Assembly (NCBI GenBank): GCA_036362985.1
Contig: JAYGXS010000008.1
Coordinates: 25,578,295-25,642,294 of the forward strand
Source: Ligula intestinalis
Lineage: Eukaryota; Platyhelminthes; Cestoda; Diphyllobothriidea; Diphyllobothriidae
DNA length: 64,000 bases
Reading direction: 5' to 3'
The notes under the pieces are model-generated. The model saw only the letters and a program-made list of their open reading frames with translations. It made no database searches and was not told the origin of the DNA. The first letter of the stretch is position 1. Each line of letters begins with the position of its first letter. This document shows positions 10,546-25,500 of this stretch, one piece after another. Position numbers and translations under genes: made by a program.

Positions 10546-13500
10546 GTAAGTTATTTTTCTGATTTCAACTTTTTTTCTTTTAACCGCAATCTCGACGCCT
10601 ACAGCGCGTAAAATGCCAAATTTTGTGAAGCTTTTGTGGTAACTTGCTAACTGGCATTAACACACGTACGAAAAACTTAGAAATAATACTGAAGAACCTT
10701 AGGCAAATTTGTTAGTTAAAATAAAAATATAAGAAGTATTACTTGTTTGTTAAAAATAGTTTTCTTACTTATGCTCAAGTTACTCGGACGAACGAAGAGC
10801 TCTTTAATTTAGAGCAATAAATTTGAATTTTTTCGAAAGTTAAATGAATATCCTTACTGCTTTCTTTATACCAAAAGAACTTCTCCTTAATCAACACATT
10901 TTAAACATATTGCCATAACTGCTAAATTTGAAGTATGAATTCTGATAAATTTTGATCGATTTTCTGTGGCTTCAAGATTTGGTTCGTAAACATAGATTCT
11001 GCTCAATGTTTATCGCAAAAATTTAAAATAAGATATATATTAAAAGCATTTAAAGAAATAATAGTAAGTTTTTTGATTTTAGTTCTTATGAAGAGGGTCA
11101 TGTGGGCCATATTAAGAAATTCCGCCAAGAAGCAAAGCACAGTTTCGAGCAAATAAACAACGTCCGAAACGGAAGTTTAATATTGTTATTTGTAAGATTA
11201 AAAAATTGTCTCTCTGTAATGGGTTACCTCTTTAAAAAAGCCCTTAAATTAGCTATCCAGCTGGAGAATATATGTTTATGTTATCTTTTTCCAAGGTAAT
11301 GTCAGAATGAAAACAAAGGCTTTTTTTAATTTACCTGAAGACAAATTTGATTGGAAATGAATGAACCCACGTTTCTCTGTATACTGGAGTATTTTTTGTC
11401 ATAGTATATTACTATCACGCTTTGTTACCGGCGCTGAAAAAGACAGAGAGTACACCTGACCCAAGTTATGAATACCTGCTATCTCTACATATTTTCTCTG
11501 CTGGACTATGAATGCTTATTTTATTATCATTCACATTTCCCTCCAGAGTTAGTCCCCGTCATCTTCACCACAGTTGGAATTTCGTTTGCCGCGTTTTCCT
11601 GCTGTGGGGCGATTTCAGTTTTTCGCACTCGCATATCTCCCCTAAAAGTGGTACGTTTTACTATGTGGCCCAATCGGAGTTTCGAGGTCGGTTTTCAGTT
11701 CTTTATGACAGGAAAGTGTGACGTGTGTAGTGTGTGTTTGTTTTCCTATCTCATCTCCGGTATTTTTAACTTTGTCTTGACACCGGAACCAGGTGGATGG
11801 AGTGGGGAGCAGAGAGTGCGATCGATGCGATGAAAGTCCCTACAATACCCTACTGCAGTGTATACGGTAGAACGGGGCGAAAACGGTGTTTGAGCGGTTA
11901 TGTGTGTGTTGGGCCCCTGATGGTGGCACACTTAGCGAGACGTGCTGTTTGGTAGGCGTGCTGAGTGTTTGTCGCGCCAGCCGTCTGCGCCCTCCTCACA
12001 TTTCCGGTCTTCTTGACTCTGTCTTGACACCGGTTCCGGATGCGGGAACATCCGCCACAGTCGCCACGTGCTTCAATTGATGGAAGCTGGCAGTGGATAT
12101 AGTCGAAATCGACGGTCAAATTATCGGAAACTATCGCGTTGGGCCCCCTCGAATCAGAACTCGTCCATGATCTCCCTATTACGATCTTCCCTTATGCTGC
12201 CTAAACGGGCCACCCCTTAGATGCGCTGGACCAACACGGCGGCCAGACAGGCGTTTTTCGGGTTTCGCGCAGATGAAAAGGCTGAAAATGGGGGAGTGGC
12301 ATGATGGCCCGCATTGGGGTGACTCCGGCGGTGCCAACCACATGCGCTCGATCCCACCTCTGGTATTCTTGACGCCGAGCTCAGGTTGGTGAGGGCATAG
12401 AGAGTGCAGTAGATGCAGTACAAGTTAACAATCAATCAGGTCACCGGTTCTGCGCCACCCTGTCCTGGAGCATATGGTTGACATCGATGGTCGAACGTTC
12501 CTGTATGTGTGTGTGTGGATGCCTACACCTGACCCCACGATAAATGTGTGGGACAAACACGTAAACCAGGACACGGCACGTAGGACGCTAGTGGGTCAGT
12601 GCATTTCATTACAGCTGTCACATAATAAGGGGGAGGTGGGGGGGGGAGCGTTGCGACAACTAGACACATGCTCATGTCTAGGTAACCACCTGCATCTACT
12701 ACTGCTGTCGGTTTTCTTCACCATTTCTTGACACAGAGCCCACCTGAGTGAGAGAGGGGAGAGTGCGATTGATGCATCAGAAGTTTACTATCAATCGATA
12801 GTTCCACCATCGCTCTCAAAGATGTCCACTACGAGCTTCAGCAAGCTGAAGACCGACGCGGTGACTGAATTATAGTGAAAGTAGACTCGCGGAGAATCTA
12901 CCCCACTCTCTCAACACTCCTACATCTGCACCCCATGTCAAGAAAAAAGTCGAGAAGACCGGAGACGGGGAAGGGCACCGGTGGCTGGTGCGTAGGGGAG
13001 GAGAGGGAGGACTGAGAGTCAGGCTGCAATGGCACCCTCTTAATGTGGCCTTTATGCCGCTTCCGCGAAGGCGGGAGCATACCTAGCGAGTTGGCTGATT
13101 CAAGTATGTGCGTATTGAGTGGCTATCGCGCCAGCCATCTACACCCTCCCTCATCCCCGGTCTTATTGACTTTGTCTTTACACCGGATACGGAGGTGGGA
13201 GTGGCGAGCGAGTGGGTAGATCCTCCGCAAGTCTGCTTAAACTCCTGTTTTCTTTTGCGGTAGTTCGCTGCGCTGCTTCTGCCTCCTTTAGTCTTCGTGT
13301 CACTTGCACAGCTCGCCTCAGTGTCTGTTGCGGCCTGCTTCAGCGTTTGCTGCGGCTGTTGGAGCGCTTGGTGCCCATCGTCGAAATGGACGGGGGAACT
13401 GTCGTGTCGTGTGTGTGTGTGTGCATCCTACGCCCTACCGACGTCGCCACATTGTGCAGCAACGGTTACGAAATATTCAGGACGTTTGGATGGCTCGCAA

Positions 13501-16500
13501 GGCTGAGGAGGTCCAAGGATATGCCGGCCGCAAAGAACGTCTTCGCAGCGATCAAGGCCGTCTACGGTCCCCCCCCGTCCCGAGTCAAAGGTACCACCCC
13601 ACTCAGTATCCACGGAACAATTCTCTTAGCTCACAAGTCGAAAATCCAAAAGCGCTGGACCAAACACTTCAGAACTTCCCTCAACTGCCCCTCAACTATC
13701 TCCGATTTCGCTATCGACCGACTCCACCAAGTGGCAATCTGGTGGCATCTGGCAAGTTCTGGGCACAGGCGCACACAACTTACGCCCGCATTAACCGACA
13801 CCTGTGAGAAGAGACAGTGCGATCCCGGGGCACTCGTCTTACATAACACATAAATTAACAACCATATGATCGTAGGATTGGACCTTGAAGAAGTTTACAA
13901 TTATTGTGTAGGGATCAGAGCACTACAAGTATCACGCCTAGTTCCGCAAAAGGAAGAGAAGGGAAAGGATCAGTGGGAGTTGTTTGTGGTATATTCAGCC
14001 GCGGTCAGTTCGAAAACGCATAGCCTCATGCGAAGGTCTCCGCGGTCTACCCTACTTGGCTATCTGCGTACCGTGATTATCCCGCTAGCGATCTTATCAG
14101 CCAGACCTGACAGCCTAAACATTCACCCTTGGTTCGACCCAAAGCGGACTGTCGACGATCTGGACGGATGCCTCTGTTTTTCCAGTTCCGTTGGCGGACT
14201 CTGCAATCAGCAAGGAAGAATCAGGACGCGGCTTCCACATGGTGATGATCTTAGGAACCTTTGCAATGTCCCCCCCGTTGGAACCCCTTTTTTTCTCCTA
14301 AATCCCACGCATTACGCCCACAAGAGCGACAGTTTTCCTCCTAAAAATCCCTGAGGAGTTTTTTCACTGTCTGCTCCTATTTTCATCCTATGACACAGGA
14401 CAACTGGCCTTGCCAACAGTCTGAGAAACACTTTTTCTGCTTCCACTGCACATATGTACAAATAGGGCACTCAAAGGAATTTTTCCTACATATCCCTCAA
14501 TATACTGATACTGTAGATAGAAACTCATTGGTGGTCTGAGGCCCCGACGCGCGGGAGGCTCGGAGGCTGCGCGCGCGTCAGTTCGCCAGCGTGAGGTGGG
14601 CGTGAATGCCTCATGCGGGAGTGACTTACTGGGCGCTCGATCGGTCTCTTGAACAACAGCAGTTCACAACACCTGTGATTGGCTGCTTGCTTATGTTGTT
14701 AAACAAAGCGTCCGTCCGGAAGAGTACTAGTCACGGTGTGGTGATTAGGCGCTCGTCTTTGCGCGTGTCAGCATGCGGGAGTGAGTGTTTACGTGTTGGA
14801 CGCGTGATTGGTTAGATCAAAGGAGGCAGGCTGGGCGATGCGCGTAAGATGCGGATGTTGTCTACACGCGTGATCGTGACTTAGCGCAGGTCAAGCCTGG
14901 GGAGCTGTCGTGCGCTGGGCGAGGGCCTATAAGTTAGCGAGCTTGTCGCGGACATTGGGACGCCAGGGGAAAAACGGTGGCACTAAGGCATCTGCCACAA
15001 TTGGGAAAGATCTTCGACTTTCGCTTGCCGGATTGGACAAATTGAGCGTGGCAAGTAAACTAATCGTCAAGCGTAGTCAGCCCAGCCGGTAGAACCACAG
15101 GCGTACAGTATTGCGAGTCCTGCAAGCAACTTGCCTAAGTTTGTAAATGTTTGATTATTTCTCCCCTACCAGCGAGAACTCTTTTACGAAAGCTTATGAA
15201 TAATTATGAGCAGCATTAAGCATCCTAAGTACTTAAAAGAACACTAAGAAGTTCGATGTGTTTGTTGAGAAAAAATAAAATTTTCTAGATAATCCCCAGG
15301 TTCTGGAGACGTAAAAATAGCTATAAATTAAAGCAATAAATTTAAATATTTTGTGCATATTACCACTAGTGGATAACTGTTTATTGAATATCGTGGAATA
15401 AAGTCGCTCATCATTTCGCTTGTTTTTAGTGTCTTAATTGATAAGTTGATAAATTGTGCTTCTGTTCGACGTTTACATCAAAACCTTTAAAATAAAATAT
15501 AACTAGGCAGCATTTACCGAAACAAACGAGCTTTTGGATGTTAGTTCTTATGAAGATGGCCATGTAGGTCAAATGTGGAAATGCTTCAAAACAGCAAACC
15601 ACACTGTGGAGCATAGAAAATGTCTGCTAGATACCACGCATATAGTTATTCCTAAGGCTAATACAAAAAACCCCATAATATGTTACCTCTTTAAAAAGTG
15701 CTTTTATTGGATATTTAGCTGATGGACTTCTGTGTATATTAACTTTTTCCAAGGTACTGTCACAGTGAAATTGGAGACTTTTGACAATTTCTTTAATCTA
15801 CTTGAAGAAAAACGATTAAATTTGACTGGAGATAAAAAACCATACTTTTTATTGATAGCGGATTATTTTCCGCTAAAGGGGATTAATTCCACGATCTGTA
15901 ATGAGCTTGCGAGTACAAAAAAACAGGCCATATAAATGACCATTTTTTCGAAATGCTTATTATTGTGAGCTCCTTGGCAAAGCGGAACTTAATTTTTCAT
16001 TGACTAGATCGGTGAAACACCTCCATTCATTCATCCTATTCCCCATCACAACCGACAAAGCAGGGAACCCGTGGACTAGAGATAGGGTATTGAACACAAT
16101 GACCGAAGGTCCCGGGTTCAAATCTCGGGGGTGCCAACCCTCGAGATTGGGTATGACCGGCTGATGACGGCTAATAAGCCAGAAATGGTCATTCTGGTCT
16201 CCCTTTGCTTTGTTGGATCTACTTTATACTTATTATTCTTCTGTCTGTTCCGTTTCTGAATAACGCTTGAGCGGAACGTATTGTAAAAAACACTATATTT
16301 CTACATGACTTACATTTAATAAGACCTTCTATACATTCCCTTCACGGTAACATATGGACACTTTACTTACGCGCAAGGCCAGCTGTGTGGTAAAAGAAAA
16401 TGATCTACAAAAAACATTTCTGTTACTGAATTTTGTGCAAAAAAACTTCATGGAATAGCTAAACATAATTTTTAAACATTCCATTCATGCTTGTTTCTGC

Positions 16501-19500
16501 AAAAAAAGACGATTCCTTAAACATGGCTTCACTTCCATTTGATAACTTCGCACAAATTTTTCCAGTTCTGGAAGGGATTATTATTTCACCTTTTTTCACT
16601 AATCATGGAATTCTTACACAGCATAATGTATATTAGTAAAAATTTTGGTTCTGTCTTTCCTTATAGCATCGGAGATTTCTTTCATATAAACTTACTCATG
16701 ATTTAGCCAAAATGAGTGCCTATTTCGCTCCATAACTTTAATTAAGATGGCAGTTTTCTAACCTAAAGCGTTTCTACTTATCAAATCCACTCAAATGATC
16801 AAAATAGCCCGTCCAACTGCATGCTGAACTATCAAGTTAACTTTCGTCATGACAGTTGTTTGCAGAACTTGCAGGGCTGTACCTCTTATGCATGATGCAT
16901 TGGTTAGACCGCGTCTGTTAGACACGTGTATGGATAATCGCAGCTCTGCTAGAGCCAGGTAAAGGAGAAGCGACAGGAGTGCAGTAGATGCTTAGCAGGT
17001 CCGGCATCACCACGAGCCAATTTACGCTCCAGCCCATCATTTTGTAGCGCTCACGATGAGCAGTATCGTTTGCGATCATCTAATTTTCGGATCAATTACA
17101 TGTAATTGACTTGTACAGACTACGTTCTGGATTATTTCCCTTTTTAGTATACCCATACCCTGCTTTTTCTGGTAATCGCTGAAGTGATTCTCGTGACTTA
17201 CTTCTTCTCCGATAGAAAAAAAGTGAGTTACTGTATTCATTACTTATGTATTCTGCAAAAAGTAAATCGTGCAAAATGCCCAAATTTGCGAAATATCGAT
17301 AGTCATTCGCAAACAGTCTTAATATTCATCATCGTACAGTTTAATTTCAAGATATTTTAGTCACACCAGGATACCAGCTTTTGAACGAAATTCCTTTGGA
17401 TCGCTTGTACTAGTCTGTACACTATCGGCATCATAAAACATAGTGGGTGAGTGTGCCATGCAAATTTAGGCCAAATTTGATTTCCTTCGAAACGGTGCTA
17501 GCGTCCTATGCAGATGACTTCACTACTGCAATTCAAATAAACAAAGAGGGAGGTACAAATTAGTATATTTTGAGCAAAATAGGCCAGCGACTGTGCATAA
17601 GAGAAAGTGCCACTGCAAATGGAGAGCAAAGACATTGCGGCTCAATTTAAAAAGCCTGCCACCATAATGTTTAAATACGGACAGCAGAACTACTCCACTC
17701 GTCGGGTTTTCTGTCCATATTTCTATCTTTTGCGTCTAGGGGTTGTGTCCCGCAGCCCCTAGAAGAAAAGACATAATTCTGGGAACTCTAGACTCGCCAG
17801 TAGATGTCGGTGTAATGAATATCGATTATTTGTGTGACAGGTGAATAGACCCTAGGTAGTTTGATTAATTTTTTAGAATTCAAGTGAGTAGTAGAATGAG
17901 CATTGTAATAGTCTGCCCCTTGGGTTAGCGAATGGCTAGGAGGGGTTAAGGTGTTTGCAGTGCATGGAGCTGTAAGCGATTTAGGGCCTTTGTTTGACTG
18001 TTCTGGATTTTGTGTTTTATCTTCTTTAGTGCACACAATACTTTGAAGGTGAGCTTTATCGAGAACTTCGAAAGTACTATGGATGGCCAAGCATGTCTTT
18101 ACCAGCTAAGGAACTGTGGAACTTTATAATGTCGGTGAGTTATTTTTAGCAGTAAAAATCGGCAGGGGTTCAGAGTATTGCCGCTTAATGGTAATAGGTG
18201 TTACTTAGCTAGTCTTATCACTCTTTCGTTAACCAATAGAAGTTGTTCCTATAATTTTCTTGGTTTATAGGCTCCCCCTGCTAAACAGTAGGAATTGACC
18301 TTATAGTTTTCTGGGTCTTTTTCGTTCTTTCCGCAACCACTTAACTTACGTTTTTGTTCAGTAAAAAAATTACAAACAGCTTTAATTTATTTTCTATTGT
18401 GCAGCTACAAGGCATTAAACACGCATTAATAAAGCATTAAACCTTCAACCAGGAATTTCGTAAGACATTTGGGCTGGAAGTCTTTTACCATTGGATGGCC
18501 CCGCAATTCATGCCTACCTAAAAATTAAACAGTTAAGCGGCTTGGTTCAAAAATAACCAGGGCTTCTCTGGCCATCTAAGGACCGAATCAGTCTGTTTTT
18601 AACGGTGATTTCTGTAATACGTATAGTGTGGCTTACTGATGGGCAGAATTTTATACTAACCCCATGAGTCTTTCATCTTATTAGTTAAGCTAACGAGATT
18701 GAAAGGGCGTCAGCTATCAGCTGAGGATCAAACTGGTTGAAACGAGTAGTTCGGACCATGGACCAAGTTCATTAAGAGCCTTGCTAAGCCATATGTAGTT
18801 ACTTTTAAAAGCATGAACATTAGATATAGTTTCGTTGAACGGCACTTACAGTTTATATTCTAGAACTTTTGAAACAGTACTTATAATTATTGGGATTGGA
18901 AAATGATTTAACTAACTGGTAGATATGGGTTCTTCCAGGAAAACAGAGGTCAACGAAAGAAACCGAAAATCAATACTAGAAAGGATTTTATACCGTACTT
19001 CCAACATAGGCAGAAGTACAAACCCACCTATGTAAACAGTTAGAGCACGTAGTGAACCTTCCATTGCCCTGGTAACATCGGACTCCCTGATTTTTACATT
19101 TCCCTGCGCATCTCTTTGCTTCAGCGTTTCTTCCAAAGTGTTTTAACATGCTTGCGTTACTCATAAGACTTTGTGACCAGGATTTACGACCTTAGTGACA
19201 TTTTCTGTAAGATTTTCATTTCGTGCATTTTGTAATACGTAAAGCACGTTATGAAGTGAGAAGAAGCAGCTGATGAGCACTCGCTCGAAATTCATGGATT
19301 TATAAAATTATGATGTTTATGTCATGTATAAATAAACACAATAAAACCGATGCAGTTACAATTTCCGTTGTATGATTAAGCAAGCTCCGCCTAGAAGACG
19401 CGAAACCACAAAAATAGCCCAACCATCAGAACTTACATGTTTATACGGCCTCCCTTTACGAGCCTCTCTCTTGTCCGCCGAAATCGGCTTTTGCTGCAAT

Positions 19501-22500
19501 TAAGGGTGATTTTGAGAGAGGCTGTCTGGGCTAGGGAATAGCTCTGTCACGCTCGCAGACAGCTATATTTAGAGAAGTTCCGATAGACGCAAAGTAGACT
19601 GGGATGGCTCTTTCTGGCTTGTTAGCTATCGTCAGCCGGCCAATCCTGCCAGAGCTGGACCACCAGATTTCTGGATCGTTGAGCGGCAAGTATTCCAACG
19701 TTCTACCATAGGCTCAAATGTTATAGCAGTTGTGATTGCAAATATTCTCACCATCGTTGGATTCGCGTTGATCCAATACCATAGTTGGATGGTCTGAGCT
19801 TGGTTATGGCTGACTGCAGAGAGCTAAAAGGCTAGAGCTGTCTCCTCTAAGTCTCCCCTGTTTTTGTGCCTGGACATTGTATGTAAACAAGTAACATAGC
19901 TGCCCTATAACTATTCACAGAAAAACTCCCTCTTCTCACTATCGTTAGAAAGGCATTCATTCAATCCCAGGTTTGGATTGCCTTAGTTTGGTGTTGGCTG
20001 ACAGAAAAGAGATGAGAAGCCAGATCTGACCTGTCGCGCGACAAAAATTAACAATTTTCGACAAAACGTTCGACTGAAAATTTTACAGTTGTTTGATATT
20101 ATCAATATCTTCATCGGGTGCCCCTACGCAAGTTTCTGCCGTATATTTCTAGGTAGCATATTTGACCCCTCAATATGTACGGAAAACTCTCTTATTTTAG
20201 TATACTGGCACCTGCTGTGGCATGGATGGCGCAAAGGACTTCGTAGCGCTTGAAACCTGGGGTATGACCGTTTCATCCCTGATTTTGCTATGTACTTTTA
20301 ATGCCAGCGCTTTCGAAGAAAAAAACGGGGTTTATCCGCGCCAACTATCAAATAAGGTTAATGATCCAGTAGATGCATAAAATTAAACTTCACATACACA
20401 AACACTTGCAACGCATTAATTAACCACTGCGCAACGAAGAAACGTTCAATCTTGAAACAAAGACACTGTTTGTTTTAAAAAATATTACTTATAAGCTTTG
20501 AATTGAGTACTTTTGTTGAAATCCATCAAATAAGACAAAAACGGCTTCTTGACAGGTCAGATATATAAGGTCTAGTGCACTTTACAGTAATAAAAGTACA
20601 GTATAATAAAACAAAAAATAATGAGAAAAAACTAATAAAATACAACTTATTAACACCTTTTTGATTGTCCTTTTTCTTTTAAAGTTAATGTTATTTCGAG
20701 GGTAGAGAATGCTTAGATTTTTAGGAAAATTTCGTTCGTAAGCATAAAATTTTTCTTGTATTTAAAGGTGTTCCTAAATCTTTCCCCAGCTTACTTTGAT
20801 GAAATTTTCAATGGGACTGGTATCAGGACTGCCTGGTTGTAAAGAAAACTTTTACATCTAACCTCCCTTGGCCGTAAACAAGGGTGACATTACAGTATTC
20901 CCTCGACGCCACTGAACGCCGTTATATCCGAAGGCATCCCTGACAATTTCGATTAACACCTTGCTCTGTATGGTATCCATCGTGGACGGGCAGAAGAGAC
21001 GCTCATTAAATTTGGTCGCCATCCAAATAACTAGACGTCTGCAGTTGGTTAAAGCGGCTGTCAATATTTGGCATTGCCGAGGAAATCTCTTCCCGCATAT
21101 ATGACCACCTGGGCCGACTTTGGGGGCTTATCTAAAAGAAACACGTCACCGCAAAAATAAATGCTGTTCCAGAACGGGGGTTGTCAGATCAAGGTACTTT
21201 AGAATGAATATAGTACGTTCTCTAATCGGTTCCCTAAAGTATAAACGGTTTTTCCTATTGGTGATCAAATTTTTTTTTTTTTTTCTAATTGTGCGCATGG
21301 CAAACACTAAAAACGTTCGATGTAATCAGTCCTACTGAGAACTTAGTAGTAACATTTAAGTTTACGATGAATAGCATTGTCGACTTGTTTGCTTGTTGAG
21401 TTTGGGTTCGCCTTGCTTCATTATAGTCACCGGTTCTATGGTAAATACTTTTGGTCTGGCTAACGACCCACGTGTTAGACCGTTAGCTGGCGATTTCCGT
21501 ATGCGCTCAAAGTCAGCACCCGCCAGGATCTGTTTTGAAATCGTAATCGCACGGTGGGGCACAAAAAAGTGGGAGCCTGTCACGGCTTCTCAGTAGTCTT
21601 ATTTACTTTACGATAAAACGAAATATTGTTAAACAGGTTAATTATTGTTCTTTGGGACAAAAAATCGTCATTAGATAAGTTTTAAAGATTAGGGCGTTCG
21701 TTTTTCCTGGAAATGAGTGCGATTCCTTATACCTACATTCACGTGACTTGCATCAACTTAAGAGCAGATTTGGCGGTTCCAGAAAGGGTTAATTTGAACA
21801 TTTTTAATGTCAATGTTCTTTGATAGCACATTGCATCAAAAAAGAAGGTTTCTTTTTCTGTACTATGAAACAGCGTAGCAAATGACAGAGAGTTCAGAAA
21901 ACCTCCAACTTGGCTCAAATCTTCCCATAAAGCATATTTTAATTGAATTCTCCTTAAGCCAAAGACCTCTGAATGAAGGAGCAATTAAAACATCCAAAAT
22001 TACAAAATAAATTTTATAGGGCCCCTTAAATAGATATTCCCCCGTGCAACTGTCGAAAGGTATTTTGTGGTCAAACACTTAATTCTTTGCTAGTGAGTGT
22101 AAATAACTATTTAGTTGTGGTAAAAGTGATTTTAAAATATTAAACTAAAGAAACATCGATTTGTTTCAATGTGCTTGTTAAACGACTATGCTTGGAGTTG
22201 AAACGGTGAAATCTGACGCGTATCAACGTTGAATTACTACCTATTGAAATCCCCAAGGAGAAACACTATAGGAAGGGCGTTACTTTTGGAATCCACCCGG
22301 AGGAGGATTTATTGTCTACAAAACCTGGAGGAGCTGTCTCGGATAGCTGTTGCCACTGGTTGGATCTCCAGCGCGTTCTCTGTCCCGCTTCGGGGCAAGC
22401 CCGGCATTGGGATTGGAATAGCGTCCTCGCGTCCGCTGTTGCAGCTCTCTGCCTCCCGCCTTGGGGCAAGCCCGGCATTGGGAGCGGACTGACCTCCGCT

Positions 22501-25500
22501 GTTCGGTGTGGCTGCAAATCTCCCTGTATCAGGCGGGCTAGGCTCGACGCCTTAGGAAATCCTCCAAACGTTGCTAGTATTTAGTCCGGCTAATATCCTA
22601 ACAGTACTAACGTGAATCAAATTGATCAACATCAACTCCTGTTTCTCAGGAGACTGAGGTCAATTGAGGGAAGTTCAACCTTATGTTGATGAACTTTAAA
22701 GAAAAAGGGAAATTCGACCTCATGCCTGCGAAATTTAGAAAAAAAGGGAAAGTCGGGTTACTGAAAATGAAAAAGAAGGTTCTTTTTTTAATTAAAAGAA
22801 AAAAGGACTTCTTAAAACAGTCCTGCTATCTTTTCTTTTACTTTTCTACCCATAAGAAACGTAGCTTTTGGTCTTCAAATGTTTCCACTTATCACTTGTT
22901 GAATTATGGTTTTTTTAGGCAACACGTAATGTCACCTTAATAATCCATCTTTAGAAGTACACAAAGTTGTTCATAAATTTGCATACTTCTGTCAGCAATA
23001 CAGTATGGCCGTTATAGCCTAAACGCAGCATAGAGTTTTACGGAAAGCTCGGATGAAATTTATTTGTGAACTGAAAAACATTTTTCGCAAGTGCGAGTCT
23101 TGCTCGAAGCCCAGAAACGCGCTTTCACCATCCAGCATTCGGCTTTGAGTAAATTTGTTTGAGGTGATTCTGCTTGGTTATCAATATAACGACTCCGCCA
23201 GGATAAATATGTCACATTTATAAAGCTCATTCAGTATTTCCTGAATTAAGCAAAGCTACCAAACTCCCCTAGCGAGTAAGTTAACCTTGTAGTCATTCTG
23301 GTGGTTACTAGATGATTGCTTAGGAAATCCTGTCTGTGTAGTCAGCTTGCTGTTCCGTAGTGGTGGATTCAGTACAAGTAGTAAGTTGGGCGGGTAAATC
23401 GATCCACATGTGATTAAATTCACGGCTCACGGCGAGCCTCTTAGCTTAATGGTAGAACGTTGGCTGCGCAAAAGCCTTCCCTGTTGTGTGGGTTCAATTC
23501 CCACCTAGGCCGCGAACGTTTTTCCACAATCGGGTCAACTGCATATTTTCTGAGCTAGGTTACCTACTTCACTTGCCCACTTACAATAACTACTGCTAGA
23601 TTTCTCATTCACGTACAAATCTACAGCCTTCAAACCAGGACGTTAGAATACAGCTCGTATATACAGTATGATGAGTGCTGCAAGCATCATTCCGCATTTT
23701 AAAAATTAACGTTAATCACTCGCAAACCAACACTGAGTAGGGTTGCAATATTGTTTATCTTGCAGCCCCATTTCAATTATTTTCAGTCATGCTAGGATGC
23801 CGACTCTGTGATAAGCTTCTTTTTGACTGCTGCGAGGAAGTTGATGCTGTAAAAAATTGCAACTTAAATCGTATACAGTTTTATCGTTGATTTTGACGGC
23901 CTTTATAAGTTGAAATATATTTTATGGAAAGCATGGACAAAAAAACCTCGCTTGTACTTATTTGATAGCAAATTACACCTTATTTAAATGTTAATACTTC
24001 AAAGAAGAGTTTTCTTCGGTTTTAAAAAAGTTTCTAAATTGCTGAATGATTTTGAAACCTACCGACTGCTAGAACTGAATTTAAGTTTTACTAACTGAAT
24101 GCTGTTCATCCTGTTTAAGGAAAAGTACTTTCTTATCTATGGTTTGAGAAAGCGGTTGCATAGCTCTCATAGAATTTCGCAAAAGACATGAATCATGCTG
24201 TATATATCAGGGGCAGCATTAATAAATTTACGGATACGATATATAATGAATGAATATCGCACAGTCGTAAAAAACTTTAACTAAGAACTTTTTTAAAACC
24301 GAAGGAAACTTTTATTTTAAGAATAAATTTAAAGAAAGCGCAATTTTCTATCAAATAAGTGCAAGAGAGGATTTTTTCGTACATGCTTTCCATAAAAAAT
24401 ATTTAAGAGCAGTCAAAATCAATGATGAAAATGCATAATATTTTAGTAGCATTTTTTTACAGAATCAACTTTTTCGCAGAGGTCAAAAAGAAGCTCAGCA
24501 CAGGGTCAGCATCCTAGAAATTAGACTGCAAGATAAACACTATTGCAACCCTTATAAATGTTGGTTTGCGAGTTATTACCGCTCTTTTAAGAATTGTGGA
24601 ATGTTGCTTGCAGCACTCGACATACTGTTTGCGCCATGTGTTTGAGGACTAATGTGTTTGAAATGAATTTTATCTATTTCAATTATGTTAAAGTAAGCGG
24701 ATTGTGGAAAATATTCCGTTGGGTCAGATATAATAGCTGGTGGTTAGCTGATGAGGCATTAACCGCAGGTCGAAAACACCGCGCAGTTGCCATCAAACCG
24801 ATAACAAGATATGTTTACCAGTCTTTCACAAGGTTTAGCCGCAGTTCAAACTTCGCAGAACTGATCGAACTAACGCCCTTACAATCCAAAATTATGATCT
24901 GGAATATGTGCATCGACTAGATCCACACGAAGTGCACTTGTGAACGCTTGTCGTGACTAGCTCAAGTCGAATTGCAGTTTAGGAATGCTTGCTGCTTCTG
25001 GCCTCTGAAACAGCCAATCACAGGCCGATGCACACAAAACCTCAGGTGACGACTGCCGAGCAGATATCGGTTCACAGGCCATCCGCTGGCTTGTGGTTGT
25101 ACGATCGTCTGATTGCCAATTTCCTACTGCCCATTCTCTCATTCATTCTGTGCAAAATATATGTTTCGTACCAGTCTCGCTTGCCTGTGACACCTCTCAT
25201 CTCCCAGGGAATCAGACTACTTTTAATAGCCTTTATCCACCTCGATTTATTTGCCAAAACTCATTGGTATGAAAACATGCTTTTGTCTACTTCGATTCAA
25301 TACCTAAAATATCCAGTAAGACTGTTTGCGAAAGGCATGTCCCCTTAATATATAAACGTATTTTTACGATGTTACCTGACGATTGTATATACACACATAG
25401 TAACAGCGATTTTTTACGCCCACGGAATTCGAGGCATCTTTACTCAATGTGTGTTTTTCTAAACAAACAATGACTACATTTCATGTTTCATTTACGCTCT

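Noticed and set aside
24594..24920. 108-codon ORF on the plus strand
   Set aside because: It begins inside the terminal repeat of the palindromic MITE and shows no domain; it lies in a tetraspanin intron.
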